This document shows positions 38,991 to 48,341 of a stretch of 64,000 bases of DNA, piece by piece. The notes under the pieces are model-generated. The model saw nothing but the letters and a program-made list of their open reading frames with translations, was not told where the DNA came from and did not search any database. Both the position numbers and the translations under genes were made by a program. The stretch is from positions 56,607 through 120,606 of the forward strand of contig JAFQVV010000041.1 in the NCBI GenBank assembly GCA_017407835.1, given 5' to 3'. The DNA is from Clostridia bacterium. Its GTDB lineage: Bacteria; Bacillota; Clostridia; Oscillospirales; CAG-272. Each line of letters begins with the position of its first letter. Position 1 is the first letter of the stretch.

Positions 38991-39347
38991 TTACATTCGG
39001 GGTGGAAAGTCAGTCTCGTTTTTTCGTATAAAATCAAGATATCGCGTGCCTTGAAAGGACAGCACGCCGAAGTCGCCCTCGGCCAGCATACCGTACTCCC
39101 GCCCCGCCATTTTCAGCTCCATGCGATCGCCGCTCTCCACCTCGAAGGTGACATAGTAGCTGTGGGAATGGGAGGTGTGATTGTTGTGATGATGGTGATG
39201 AACGGCATTCCGCTTGGTCACCACCCGGGCATCCACCGACAGGCGGGGAGAAGCGTTGTTTTTGCACCACTCGGCGATGTTTCGACCGATGATGGACACA
39301 AACAAAGCCAGCCAGATCACAAAGAAAATGCCAATAAAAAATTCCAT
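38991..39347 (-). CDS. DUF2500-family small membrane protein
   Basis: A 118-residue protein with one N-terminal membrane helix (about 4-24) and a C-terminal beta-rich domain. A histidine-rich stretch (HHHHHNNHTSHSHS, residues about 50-63) sits in a predicted loop; histidine clusters at this place are common in DUF2500 proteins. The last part reads YGMLAEGDFGVLSFQGTRYLDF, typical of the family. Function is unknown. It begins three bases after the mutS stop and has a GGAAG site, so it is in the mutS-mutL transcript. Confidence 0.85.
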   Translation of the reverse strand: MEFFIGIFFVIWLALFVSIIGRNIAEWCKNNASPRLSVDARVVTKRNAVHHHHHNNHTSHSHSYYVTFEVESGDRMELKMAGREYGMLAEGDFGVLSFQGTRYLDFIRKNETDFPPRM

Positions 39348-39350
39348 GGA

Positions 39351-41960
39351 TTAACTTCCTCCAAGACGGCGCTTGAGGTCAAAGAGCAGAGTCATGGCCT
39401 CGTAGGGTGAGAGCGTATTGAGATCGGTGGAACGGAGCGCCTGCGCCACTTCGGCTTCAATTGCCGACTCAAGCGTGAGCTGCCCCCCCACTTCGGTAGA
39501 GAAATCCATTTTTTTCTTTCCCTTCCCCGCCCCATCGGTGCGGATATCGGCGCTCGCCTCAATGGATGCCAGCACCTCACGGGCGCGGCGGATCACTTCA
39601 TTCGGAATCCCCGCCAGCTTGGCTACCTCAATACCGTAGCTGTCATCGGTGGAGCCCCGTACGATCTTGCGCAGGAAGGTAATGCCGTCCCCGCGCTTTT
39701 TGGCGGCGATATTATAGTTCACCACCCCGTCGAACTCGCCCTCAAGAGAAGTCAGCTCGTGGTAGTGGGTTGCAAACATAGTCTTGGCACCGATTTTTTT
39801 GCCCAGCGTGTACTCAATGATGGCACGGGCAATGCTCATGCCGTCAAAGGTACTGGTGCCCCGGCCCACCTCATCGTAGATGATGAGACTGCGGCGGGTG
39901 GCATTTGCGAGAATATGGGCGCACTCGGTCATCTCGAGCATGAAGGTAGACTGTCCCGATGCCAGGTCGTCGGAGGCACCCACGCGGGTGAAGAGCTTGT
40001 CCACAATGCCGATACGGGCATCGGCGGCGGGAACGAAGGAGCCGATCTGCGCCATCACCACGATCAGAGCGGTCTGCCGCATATAGGTGGATTTACCCGC
40101 CATATTGGGACCGGTAATGAGCATCATACGGTTGTATCCCGTGTCAAGCAGCGTGTCGTTGGGCACGAAATAGCTGTCTCTCACAAACTGCTCCACCACG
40201 GGGTGGCGGCCGTCCTTGATCTCGATCACGTCGCTGCAGTCCACCTCGGGACAGACGTACTGATTGCGTGCGGCAACCGTGGCAAGGCTGAGATAAGCAT
40301 CCAGCGTGGCCAGCAGAACAGCTGTTTTCTGCAAGCGGTCGGCAGCGGCAGACACCACCCCGCGCACCGCGCAGAAGATCTCATATTCCAGCGAGCAGAC
40401 CTTGTCGGCGGCACCGAGAATGGTGGCCTCCATGTCCTTGAGCTCCTGGGTGATGTACCGCTCGCAGTTGGTCAGTGTCTGCTTGCGGATATAGCGATCG
40501 GGCACCATGCCCAGCATGGACCGGGTGACCTCGATGTAGTAGCCGAAAACCTTGTTGTAATTGATGCGCAGGTTCTTGATGCCGGTGGCTTCCCGCTCTT
40601 CGGCTTCCACCCGCTCGATCCAGCTTCGGCCGTCATGCATCACATTGCGCAGATAGTCCACGTCGGGGCTGTAGCCCTCGGCAATCATGCCGCCCTCCCG
40701 CACCGAGAAGGGGGGATCCTCCACAATGGCGCGGGTGATCAGGTCGCAGATGTCCTCCAACAGATCCAACTCGCGGCGAATGCGGCATAGCTCACCGTCA
40801 TGGCAGACCTCAAGCAGCCGCTTCAACTCGGGAAGAATAGCCACGGTAGTGGCAACCGCACGCAAATCCTTGGCATTGGCAGTGCCGTAGACGATCTTGG
40901 TCACCAACCGCTCCAGGTCAAGCACAGAATCCAGCAGTTCGCTCAGTTCCTCCCGAAGCATATAGTTGCCGTGAAGCTCGCTCACTGCGCCCTGACGTTC
41001 GAGAATGGCCGACACCGACAGCAGAGGATGCTCGATCCATTGGCGAATCATCCGCGCACCGGGAGCGGTGCGGGTGCGGTCGAGCACCCACAGCAGCGAA
41101 CCCTTCTTTTCTTTGCTGCGCATGGTTTCGGTGAGTTCAAGATTGCGGCGGGTGGAGAGATCCATCTCCAGATACTGCCCATCGCGGTAAAGGTTCAGTT
41201 CCTTGATGTAAGCAATGTCGATTTTCTGTGTCTCGGCAATGTAGGAGATCAGCGCGCCGACAGCCGACACCACGGCGCGGTTGTCCAGCATGCCCTCCCG
41301 CAGGATCTCGGCAAACTGGCGGGAACAGCGCGCATGTGCTTCATCGTAGTCAAAGCGGGCGGTCTGCCCATCCCCCAGCGCCGCCCCCAAGCGGCCTCGG
41401 ACAAAGTCGGCAATCTCCCCCATCTGAGATGCCCCCAGGTTGCAGATCACCTCACTCGGCGAATAGGTGCCAAGCTCGGTACAAATGCGGGATGCGGCGG
41501 ATGCGGGAACAGAAGTGGCGCTGATCTGCCCGGTGGAAGCATCGGCAAAGCCGATGCCCACCTCGTCCTCGCCCAGATACAGGGCACAGAGATAGTTGTT
41601 GCGCTGCTCACTCAGCAAGCCGCTCTCAATCAGCGTTCCGGGGGTAATGACACGGATGACCTCACGGCGCACCAATCCCTTGGCCTGGGCGGGATCTTCG
41701 GTCTGCTCGCAGATGGCGACCTTGTACCCCTTCTCGATCAGGCGGCCGATATAGCCCTCTGCGCTGTGAAAGGGCACGCCGCACATGGGGGCGCGCTCGG
41801 CTTCGCCGCAGTCCCGTCCGGTGAGGGTAAGATCCAGCTCCCGGGATGCCGTCTTGGCATCCTCAAAGAACATCTCATAGAAATCCCCCAGACGGTAAAA
41901 CAGCAAATAGTCGGGGTACTGCTCCTTGATGGAGAAGTACTGCTGCATCATCGGTGTCAT
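39351..41960 (-). CDS. mutS: DNA mismatch repair protein MutS
   Basis: Mismatch-recognition ATPase of 869 residues. The N-terminus has the mismatch-wedge motif LGDFYEMF (Phe-x-Glu), and GRDCGEAERAPMCGVPFH is typical of MutS1. The ATPase has Walker A GPNMAGKST, Walker B LIIYDEVGRGTSTFDG and FATHYHEL. The length agrees with MutS1, not MutS2. It lies between a YmcA-like gene and a DUF2500 gene. Confidence 0.98.
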   Translation of the reverse strand: MTPMMQQYFSIKEQYPDYLLFYRLGDFYEMFFEDAKTASRELDLTLTGRDCGEAERAPMCGVPFHSAEGYIGRLIEKGYKVAICEQTEDPAQAKGLVRREVIRVITPGTLIESGLLSEQRNNYLCALYLGEDEVGIGFADASTGQISATSVPASAASRICTELGTYSPSEVICNLGASQMGEIADFVRGRLGAALGDGQTARFDYDEAHARCSRQFAEILREGMLDNRAVVSAVGALISYIAETQKIDIAYIKELNLYRDGQYLEMDLSTRRNLELTETMRSKEKKGSLLWVLDRTRTAPGARMIRQWIEHPLLSVSAILERQGAVSELHGNYMLREELSELLDSVLDLERLVTKIVYGTANAKDLRAVATTVAILPELKRLLEVCHDGELCRIRRELDLLEDICDLITRAIVEDPPFSVREGGMIAEGYSPDVDYLRNVMHDGRSWIERVEAEEREATGIKNLRINYNKVFGYYIEVTRSMLGMVPDRYIRKQTLTNCERYITQELKDMEATILGAADKVCSLEYEIFCAVRGVVSAAADRLQKTAVLLATLDAYLSLATVAARNQYVCPEVDCSDVIEIKDGRHPVVEQFVRDSYFVPNDTLLDTGYNRMMLITGPNMAGKSTYMRQTALIVVMAQIGSFVPAADARIGIVDKLFTRVGASDDLASGQSTFMLEMTECAHILANATRRSLIIYDEVGRGTSTFDGMSIARAIIEYTLGKKIGAKTMFATHYHELTSLEGEFDGVVNYNIAAKKRGDGITFLRKIVRGSTDDSYGIEVAKLAGIPNEVIRRAREVLASIEASADIRTDGAGKGKKKMDFSTEVGGQLTLESAIEAEVAQALRSTDLNTLSPYEAMTLLFDLKRRLGGS

Positions 41961-41997
41961 GGCAGGTCCACCTTTTCTTCAGATTTGTGTTTGGGGC

Positions 41998-42393
41998 TCA
42001 ATGGCTGTGGCCGCAGCCGCCGCAAGTGCTGCAGTTATGCGTGCAGGGCTGCTCACCCGTGATGTGGTAGGTGATCTCGGCGTTGACCTGGTTCATGAAC
42101 TCGTTGACTGCCTCCTGCGCCTCATTGAGCGCAATGAAAGCGGGGGCATTCGAGATCAGCTCATACAGCTCATCAATACGGTTCTGAATCGAATTGATGA
42201 CCACCTGATCCCGCTCGGGCATGGACACCTGATGCGAGAGAGCCTTCTGCTGTACGTTGTACTCGGCCATATACTGCGCGATCTGCGTGTCCGATTCATA
42301 GGCGGCACGGGCTTCGTTGAGTGCGGTAATGCGGGCATCTTCCTTGATTGCCTCGCCCAGTTTTGCTGCAAGTTCCATAACGGTCATGATCAT
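41998..42393 (-). CDS. YlbF/YmcA-family regulator with C-terminal cysteine cluster
   Basis: A 131-residue helical protein of the YlbF/YmcA family. In Bacillus these proteins form the RicA-RicF-RicT complex, which carries Fe-S clusters and adjusts RNase Y processing of mRNA. Here the C-terminus ends CTHNCSTCGGCGHSH, four cysteines plus histidines that fit a metal or Fe-S ligand set. The gene stands between miaB and mutS; Bacillus ymcA is likewise next to miaB (ymcB) and near mutS-mutL, so this is probably the positional counterpart of ymcA. Start after AAGGAAG. Confidence 0.85.
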   Translation of the reverse strand: MIMTVMELAAKLGEAIKEDARITALNEARAAYESDTQIAQYMAEYNVQQKALSHQVSMPERDQVVINSIQNRIDELYELISNAPAFIALNEAQEAVNEFMNQVNAEITYHITGEQPCTHNCSTCGGCGHSH

Positions 42394-42522
42394 TTACTTC
42401 CTTTTTCAATTTTTTATTTTCATTATATGGGATATATCGCTTCGGTCTATGGCTCCATGTTTCTGTCGGGACAAAGCAGGATATTCACAAGCTGATCTCG
42501 GTGCGACGGAAACGGGGAACGC

Positions 42523-43953
42523 TCACATCTGTACCCCGCGGAGCACAAAAGGCTCTGCCCTCTCCACCTTCACCTGCGCCACATCGCCGGGACGGGCAGC
42601 ACCGGCAAAATAGATCAGCTTGCCGCCATCGGTACGGCCGGAGCAGAAAGTCTTCCCTTCCTGCGTTTTTTCTCCGTCACAGAGCACACGCAGCACCTTG
42701 CCTTCCTCCAGCTTGTTGCGTTCGTAGGAGATTTCGTTCTGCAGCGCGATGAGACGGTCAAAGCGTTCGTGCTTGACCTCCTCCGGAATTTGATCGGTAT
42801 ATTCGGCCGCAGGGGTTCCTTTTCTCGGGGAGTAGATGAAGGAGTAGATCATATCAAAGCGGACACGGCGCAGAATCTCCAGCGTCGCCTCAAAATCCGC
42901 CTCACTTTCCCCGGGGAAGCCAACGATAATATCGGTGGTCAGGGTGATGTCGGGCATTACCGCACGCAGGCGGTCAACGATACCCAGATATCGCTCGGCG
43001 GTATAGCGGCGATTCATGCGCGCCAGCACGGTATCGCTGCCCGACTGCAGGGGCAGATGGAAGTGCCGCGCAATTTTCTCGTGGGATGCCATGGTTTCGA
43101 TGAGGGCATCGGAAGCGTCCTTGGGGTGGCTGGTCATAAAGCGCAAGCGAAAATCGCCGTCAAGCTCGGCCAGCCTGCCAATCAGCGATGCAAAATCTCC
43201 CTCGGGGAAGCTGCCATCCGCCATACGCCCCCAAGAGTTAACATTCTGCCCAAGCAGGGTAATGTCACGGCATCCGTCGGCGATCAGCGCACGGGCCTCA
43301 GCCTCAATATCGGCAGGTGCACGGCTCCGCTCACGTCCCCGCACATAGGGAACAATACAATAGGAGCAAAAATTGTTGCACCCGTACATAATCGACAGCC
43401 ATGCGCGCCAGCGCGTCTCGCGCCGGAGCGGCATTCCCTCCACGACATCGGGAACATGGTCACGGGGAAGCTCCACATAAGTGCAGGCACGGCGTCCGCC
43501 GCGGCGGCGCTCCAATACCATCTCGGGCAGGCGGTGAATCGACGCTGCATCAAGGGTAAAGTCCACATAAGGGTAACGATTCTTGAGTTCCTCGACGCGA
43601 TGCTGCTGCGCAACCATACAGCCGCAGATACCGATGATCAGCGAGGGGCGAGCTGCCTTGAGATGCTTGTACTGGCCGATGATAGAGAGTGCCTTCTTTT
43701 CCGCGTGCTCACGAATGGCACAGGTGTTAACCAAAATCAACTCCGCCTCTTCGGCATAATTGGCAATTCGATAACCCATCTCGGCGGCCATGCCCCGCAG
43801 ATGTTCACTGTCCGCTTCGTTTTGCTGACAACCAAAGGTCAGCACAAAAGCTGCCGGCTGAACATCGACGGCAGTATTGAGTGACCGAACTTCCGCGATC
43901 GCGCGGACGGTAGAGGCGGGCATACAGACAGGCATTTGAAAAGCGGACATCAT
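42523..43953 (-). CDS. miaB: tRNA-2-methylthio-N6-dimethylallyladenosine synthase
   Basis: Radical SAM methylthiotransferase that adds a methylthio group to i6A37 in tRNA. The protein has 476 residues. The N-terminal domain has the auxiliary-cluster cysteines (FGCQQNEAD, NTCAIR, GCMVAQ), the radical SAM domain has CNNFCSYCIVPYVRG, and the TRAM domain with EGKVLRVLCDG ends it. The start has two adjacent ATG codons; the second (43950) is better spaced from GGAG. It is first in the minus-strand run to tgt. Confidence 0.95.
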   Translation of the reverse strand: MMSAFQMPVCMPASTVRAIAEVRSLNTAVDVQPAAFVLTFGCQQNEADSEHLRGMAAEMGYRIANYAEEAELILVNTCAIREHAEKKALSIIGQYKHLKAARPSLIIGICGCMVAQQHRVEELKNRYPYVDFTLDAASIHRLPEMVLERRRGGRRACTYVELPRDHVPDVVEGMPLRRETRWRAWLSIMYGCNNFCSYCIVPYVRGRERSRAPADIEAEARALIADGCRDITLLGQNVNSWGRMADGSFPEGDFASLIGRLAELDGDFRLRFMTSHPKDASDALIETMASHEKIARHFHLPLQSGSDTVLARMNRRYTAERYLGIVDRLRAVMPDITLTTDIIVGFPGESEADFEATLEILRRVRFDMIYSFIYSPRKGTPAAEYTDQIPEEVKHERFDRLIALQNEISYERNKLEEGKVLRVLCDGEKTQEGKTFCSGRTDGGKLIYFAGAARPGDVAQVKVERAEPFVLRGVQM

Positions 43954-43994
43954 ACAACTCCGATCAAGGGAAATTCCCGCAAGGGGTTCTTTTT

Positions 43995-44023
43995 ATTATA
44001 CCAAAATTCACGCAAAATAGCAA
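43995..44023 (-). promoter_or_regulatory. Sigma-A promoter of the miaB-mutS-mutL operon
   Basis: On the minus strand TTGCTA (44018-44023), a 17-base spacer and TATAAT (43995-44000), about 40 bases before miaB. Confidence 0.75.
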
Positions 44024-44114
44024 GAGTCTCGGGGGATTTTTTCACAAAAAGCGTCTCTGTGCGGCAAAAAAGCCCCTCTTTGCAATCCCCACTGCGCCTG
44101 TACTTCCCAGAAGC

Positions 44115-44155
44115 AAAAATATACGCCGCGGCCTAAGCGCCGCGGCGTATATTTT
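44115..44155 (-). terminator. Terminator of the cytidylate-kinase-like gene
   Basis: AAAATATACGCCGCGGC pairs with GCCGCGGCGTATATTTT around a six-base loop, directly beyond the stop codon, with T-rich sequence after it on the minus strand. Confidence 0.92.
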
Positions 44156-44157
44156 CG

Positions 44158-44775
44158 TCAACTCAAACGCACATTCAAATGTGCAATAATTGCCTCCGCC
44201 GTACGGTCAAAACCGAGCGACGCACTGTTGAGACAAAGGTCATAGTTGCGCGCATCGTTCCAATCTTTTCCGGTATAGTAACGATAGTACTGCGCCCGTG
44301 CACGGTCAATTTTCTCGATTTCGCGAAGTGCATCTCGTCGGGAGAGACCGTAATGCGTCTCGACCTCATGCACGCGAAAGTCAAGCGGTGCGTGCACAAA
44401 CACGCGCAGCAGACGGGACGCTCCCTCCAAAATATGGTCGGCACAGCGCCCGACGATGATACAGCTTTGCTGCTCGGCAAGCTCGCGAATGATCTTGGCT
44501 TGGATATTGAACAGATTATCATTGGAGGTAAATTCATCACTGCCCGGCGGGATGATGGTCCGGCCATACTCCCTGCCATATCGCTTGAACAGGCTCACCC
44601 GTCCGACTTCATCGACCTGCCCAAACAACTTCACGTTAATTCCGCTCTCTTCACTCGCGAGGCGGATCAGATCTCGGTCATAATACGGAATAGCCAGGCG
44701 TGACGAGAGCAATTTGCCGACAGTTTTTCCGCCGCTGCCAAAACTGCGGTTAATGGTAATGACATACTGAGACAT
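44158..44775 (-). CDS. Cytidylate-kinase-like family protein
   Basis: P-loop kinase-like protein of 205 residues. It begins YVITINRSFGSGGKTVGKLL, a variant of the nucleotide-binding loop, and then reads IPYYDRDLI, which fits the cytidylate-kinase-like group that is widespread in Clostridia in addition to true Cmk. The phosphorylated substrate is unknown. The ATG at 44775 has AGGAGG upstream and is preferred over one 21 bases earlier. It lies 42 bases behind livF and may be read from the liv operon. Confidence 0.8.
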   Translation of the reverse strand: MSQYVITINRSFGSGGKTVGKLLSSRLAIPYYDRDLIRLASEESGINVKLFGQVDEVGRVSLFKRYGREYGRTIIPPGSDEFTSNDNLFNIQAKIIRELAEQQSCIIVGRCADHILEGASRLLRVFVHAPLDFRVHEVETHYGLSRRDALREIEKIDRARAQYYRYYTGKDWNDARNYDLCLNSASLGFDRTAEAIIAHLNVRLS

Positions 44776-44817
44776 GGAGTCCTCCTGTTTCATCATTGTA
44801 TTTGAATTGCAAACGCT

Positions 44818-45528
44818 TTACTCACCGAGATACGCACGCTTAACGCTGTCGTTTTCCATCAGCATATGTGCATCTCCCTCAAGCGCGATGTTCCCCGTCT
44901 CCAACACATAAGCGCGATCGGCGATCTCCAGTGCTTTCTTGGCGTTCTGCTCGACCAGAAGAACCGTTGTGCCCGAGCGGCGAATCTCTTCGATAATGGA
45001 AAAGATCTGCGAAACATAGAGCGGGGAAAGCCCCATTGACGGCTCATCCATCAAAATGATTTTGGGACGGGACATAAGCGCGCGCCCCATGGCAAGCATC
45101 TGCTGCTCACCGCCCGACAGGGTACCCGCAATCTGTCCGCGCCGCTCTTTGAGGCGGGGGAAGCGGTCATACACCATCTCAAGTGTTTGGTCAATCTCGT
45201 GCTTGTCATGACGGGTGTATGCACCCAGTTTCAGGTTGGCAAACACCGACAGCTCAGCGAAAATCCGCCGTCCCTCGGGCACATGAGCCATGCCCATCGA
45301 CACGATTTTATGCGGCGGCGTTTTGCAGAGATTCTGCCCTTCAAAGAGAATCTCCCCCTGTTTGGCCTGAATCAAGCCCGTGATGGTGTGCAATGTCGTG
45401 GTCTTCCCTGCACCGTTCGCACCGATCAGCGCGATGACCTCGCCCGCCTCAACAGAAAAGGAGATTCCCTTGATTGCTTCGATCACGCCGTAAAAGACGT
45501 GCAGATCTTTTACTTCAAGCATTGCCAT
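44818..45528 (-). CDS. livF: Branched-chain amino-acid ABC transporter ATPase LivF
   Basis: Second ATPase of the Liv importer, 236 residues, the usual size. Walker A is GANGAGKTT, the signature is LSGGEQQM and Walker B is IILMDEPSMGLSP; VEQNAKKALEIADRAYVLETG is typical of LivF. The ATG at 45528 follows AAGGAGG; a longer in-frame reading would overlap livG without a ribosome-binding site. It is the last gene of the livJ-H-M-G-F set. Confidence 0.96.
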   Translation of the reverse strand: MAMLEVKDLHVFYGVIEAIKGISFSVEAGEVIALIGANGAGKTTTLHTITGLIQAKQGEILFEGQNLCKTPPHKIVSMGMAHVPEGRRIFAELSVFANLKLGAYTRHDKHEIDQTLEMVYDRFPRLKERRGQIAGTLSGGEQQMLAMGRALMSRPKIILMDEPSMGLSPLYVSQIFSIIEEIRRSGTTVLLVEQNAKKALEIADRAYVLETGNIALEGDAHMLMENDSVKRAYLGE

Positions 45529-45541
45529 ATCGTCTTCCTCC

Positions 45542-46300
45542 TTATTCGCCGAGATAGGCACGAACAACCCGTGGATCGGCAAGCACCTCTGCCGTCTGGC
45601 CCTGTGCCAGTGTTGTGCCAAAGTTCAGCACCGTAACCTGCTCGCAGATGCCTGACACCAGCTTCATATCATGCTCAATGAGCAGAATGGTCATATCAAA
45701 ATGGTCGCGGACAAAACAAATCGTTTCCATCAGTTCCGCCGTTTCCTGCGGATTCATGCCCGCCGCAGGCTCATCCAACAGCAGGAGTTTGGGAGATGTT
45801 GCCAGTGCGCGCGCAATCTCCAGCTTGCGCTGTTTGCCATAGGGCAGATTGGAGGCAAGATAATCCCGCTCGCCGTCGAGCCCAAACACATCAAGCAGCT
45901 CACGTGCCCGCGTCTGCAGCTCTTTTTCCTCGCGCGCATATCGGGGAAGCATAAACAATCCATCGAAAATCGAATAGTTTGCTGCATTGTGCAAACCAAC
46001 CTTCACGTTATCGATCACCGACATCTCCTTGAAGAGACGAATATTCTGAAAGGTGCGCGCAATACCGCAGCGGTTGATCTCCAGCGGCGTCTTTCCGGCC
46101 AATGATTTCCCCTCAAGGAAAAAGCCGCCTGTCGTTGGCGCATAGACGCCCGTGAGCAGATTAAATACCGTCGTCTTCCCCGCACCGTTGGGCCCGATCA
46201 GCCCGTAGAGCTGTCCCCGCTCAACCGTCAGGTTAAATTCATCGACGGCGCGCAGGCCGCCAAACGAGATCCCGAGATTTTTGGTTTCCAGCATTGCCAT
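45542..46300 (-). CDS. livG: Branched-chain amino-acid ABC transporter ATPase LivG
   Basis: First ATPase of the Liv importer, 252 residues. Walker A is GPNGAGKTT, and ARTFQNIRLFKEMSV and IEHDMKLV are LivG hallmarks. The signature is LPYGKQRKLEIARAL, the usual LivG variant of LSGGQ. Walker B is LLLLDEPAAGMNP. Its start is one base beyond the livM stop, and livF follows after 13 bases. Confidence 0.96.
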   Translation of the reverse strand: MAMLETKNLGISFGGLRAVDEFNLTVERGQLYGLIGPNGAGKTTVFNLLTGVYAPTTGGFFLEGKSLAGKTPLEINRCGIARTFQNIRLFKEMSVIDNVKVGLHNAANYSIFDGLFMLPRYAREEKELQTRARELLDVFGLDGERDYLASNLPYGKQRKLEIARALATSPKLLLLDEPAAGMNPQETAELMETICFVRDHFDMTILLIEHDMKLVSGICEQVTVLNFGTTLAQGQTAEVLADPRVVRAYLGE

Positions 46301-46301
46301 A

Positions 46302-47303
46302 TCAGTCGCGCCCCCTTCCCAACGATTTTACGAACTTGGATGTCTTCTCCGACACGCGTCTCTTGAAAGCGGTAAAACGCGGATTTGCGTTGAGCATCAT
46401 CATCGCGATCAGCGCAATGGCATAGATCAGCAAACGGTACTGTGCCGCATCGAGCAGAACCTTGGGCAGTGCCACCAGGATAATGGTCGCAATGATTGAT
46501 CCGCCGATGTTGCCCATACCGCCCAGTACCACCATTACCAGAACTTCAATCGACACATTGTAATCGAAATCGGCAGGATTGACAGCGGCAGTATTTGCGG
46601 CGTAGAGAACACCTGCAATTCCCGCAAAAAGCGCGGCAATGGCAAAGGTGACAATACGGCAGCGGCTGACGTTGATTCCGACAGACGCCGCAGCGATGGA
46701 GTTATCGCGCACCGCCATAATCGCACGCCCGTGACGCGAGCGAATCAAATTCACGATCAGGAAAATTGAGATGACCATAATCACATAGGACCAGCTGAAC
46801 GCCTTGATATACTTGATGGGGAAAGCGCCTGCGGCGATGGTGGGAATATCGGTCAGGCCCGCCGAGCCGCCCGTTCCGGGAATGATTTTGACAATTGAGC
46901 GTACAAACTCACCGAAAGCGAGGGTCACGATAGCAAGATAGTCACCGTGCAGCTTGCGCACGAAATAAAGGAAGGCGCCACCGATGACAAACGCGACGGC
47001 GGCCGCCGCTGCAATGGCGACAATCACACGCACACCAAACGGAATTGCGGTCAGATAGCGCAGAATCATGCCGCCGACATAAGCACCGACAGCATAAAAC
47101 GCAGCGTGCCCCAACGAAAGATCGCCCAAGAACCCGACCACAAGATTCAGTGAGACAGCCATGATAATGTAGGTACAGATGGTGGGCAGCATTTGCTGAT
47201 AACTGCGCGGGAGAACTTTAGTCGCCATGAGCAGCAGGATGACGCCGTACAGCAAGGCAGCACCCGCCAGCGGAAGGAGACGCTGCAGCCGAGTTTTCAT
47301 CAT
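46302..47303 (-). CDS. livM: Branched-chain amino-acid ABC transporter permease LivM
   Basis: Membrane subunit of 333 residues with about nine to ten helices. The conserved GFLGDLSLGHAAFYAVGAY and the cytoplasmic ATPase-contact segment SRHGRAIMAVRDNSIAAASVGIN are typical of LivM. The start follows GGGAGGGG. It pairs with LivH in the channel and is 11 bases behind livH. Confidence 0.95.
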   Translation of the reverse strand: MMKTRLQRLLPLAGAALLYGVILLLMATKVLPRSYQQMLPTICTYIIMAVSLNLVVGFLGDLSLGHAAFYAVGAYVGGMILRYLTAIPFGVRVIVAIAAAAAVAFVIGGAFLYFVRKLHGDYLAIVTLAFGEFVRSIVKIIPGTGGSAGLTDIPTIAAGAFPIKYIKAFSWSYVIMVISIFLIVNLIRSRHGRAIMAVRDNSIAAASVGINVSRCRIVTFAIAALFAGIAGVLYAANTAAVNPADFDYNVSIEVLVMVVLGGMGNIGGSIIATIILVALPKVLLDAAQYRLLIYAIALIAMMMLNANPRFTAFKRRVSEKTSKFVKSLGRGRD

Positions 47304-47314
47304 ATTCCCCTCCC

Positions 47315-48211
47315 TTAAACCTTTTCCACATGCTTACGGCCAAGCAAGCCCGTGGGCTTGATCACCAGCATGATAATCAGCACAAGATATGCAAATCCGT
47401 CCGAGGCGTTAGAGAGCACATCGGGCAGAAATACATTCATCATTGCCTCAATGATACCAATCAGAACACCGCCGATCATGGCACCGGGAATCGAACCGAT
47501 TCCGCCGAAAACGGCGGCGGCAAAGGCTTTGATGCCAAAAACCGATCCGGTATAGGGGCCGACCCAGGGCATTTTTGCGGCGTAAAGCAACGCACCGACG
47601 CCGGCCAAAGCCGAACCGATGACAAAGGTCAGCGAAATGGTAGCATTGACATTGATGCCCATCAACTGCGCCGCACCTTTATCTTCGGAGACGGCGAGCA
47701 TGGCCGAGCCGAGTTTCGTTTTGTTGATGAAGATCGACAGCAGAATCATCACAACGATGGTGACAGCAAGAATCAACAGCGAAAGCAGTTCAATCTGCAC
47801 GCCGCCGATATAAATACTGCCGAGGTGAAAATATGTCGGCACCTTTTGCTGACGGGAACCGAAAATGAGCAAAGCAAGATTCTGCAGCAGATAGCTGACA
47901 CCGATTGCCGTAATCAGGACAGACAGCGGGGATGCGGCACGCAGGGGTTTATAGGCAAGTTTTTCTATGGTAAAGCCGAGCAGTGCGCAGAAAACGATCA
48001 TGATCAGCGCGGCAATTGTGAGCATCAGGGGGGATGTCCCCATCGCGCCGAGCGCCACAAAAAGAACATAAATGCCGACCATGATGACATCTCCATGGGC
48101 GAAATTAAGCATCTTGGCAATGCCGTAAACCATAGAATAGCCCAAAGCCACAAGGGCGTACAAACTGCCCAGGCTCAAGCCATCGATCAAAGTGGAAATG
48201 AATGTTTGCAT
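47315..48211 (-). CDS. livH: Branched-chain amino-acid ABC transporter permease LivH
   Basis: Membrane subunit of 298 residues with about eight helices. The start LIDGLSLGSLYALVALGYSMVYG and the segment KTKLGSAMLAVSEDKGAAQLMGIN identify LivH. The ribosome-binding site is weak (AAGGCTGG, distant). A hairpin separates it from the binding-protein gene livJ, which usually lets the binding protein be made in excess. Confidence 0.95.
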   Translation of the reverse strand: MQTFISTLIDGLSLGSLYALVALGYSMVYGIAKMLNFAHGDVIMVGIYVLFVALGAMGTSPLMLTIAALIMIVFCALLGFTIEKLAYKPLRAASPLSVLITAIGVSYLLQNLALLIFGSRQQKVPTYFHLGSIYIGGVQIELLSLLILAVTIVVMILLSIFINKTKLGSAMLAVSEDKGAAQLMGINVNATISLTFVIGSALAGVGALLYAAKMPWVGPYTGSVFGIKAFAAAVFGGIGSIPGAMIGGVLIGIIEAMMNVFLPDVLSNASDGFAYLVLIIMLVIKPTGLLGRKHVEKV

Positions 48212-48274
48212 AACGTATATCTACCAGCCTTATTTGGATTGCAGGCAAAGTCAGGAGGACCGAAAAGCAAAAGT

Positions 48275-48300
48275 GGGGAGAGCCATGCCTTGGGCTCCCC
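48275..48300 (-). terminator. Hairpin between livJ and livH
   Basis: GGGGAG/CTCCCC with extra inner pairs, followed on the minus strand by ACTTTTGCTTTTC. It probably attenuates read-through into the permease and ATPase genes. Confidence 0.55.
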
Positions 48301-48341
48301 CCGCTTGTTTTGATGCAAAATATGCGAAACCGCGTTAGGGA

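Noticed and set aside
39165..39210. Histidine-codon run that could be read as a microsatellite
   Set aside because: It lies in a DUF2500 gene, whose family members often have histidine-rich loops, so it is coding and not a repeat expansion by itself.
48212..48341. Possible riboswitch or T-box in the liv operon
   Set aside because: The gap between livJ and livH contains only a simple hairpin, and the livJ leader is about 40 bases, too short for a T-box.
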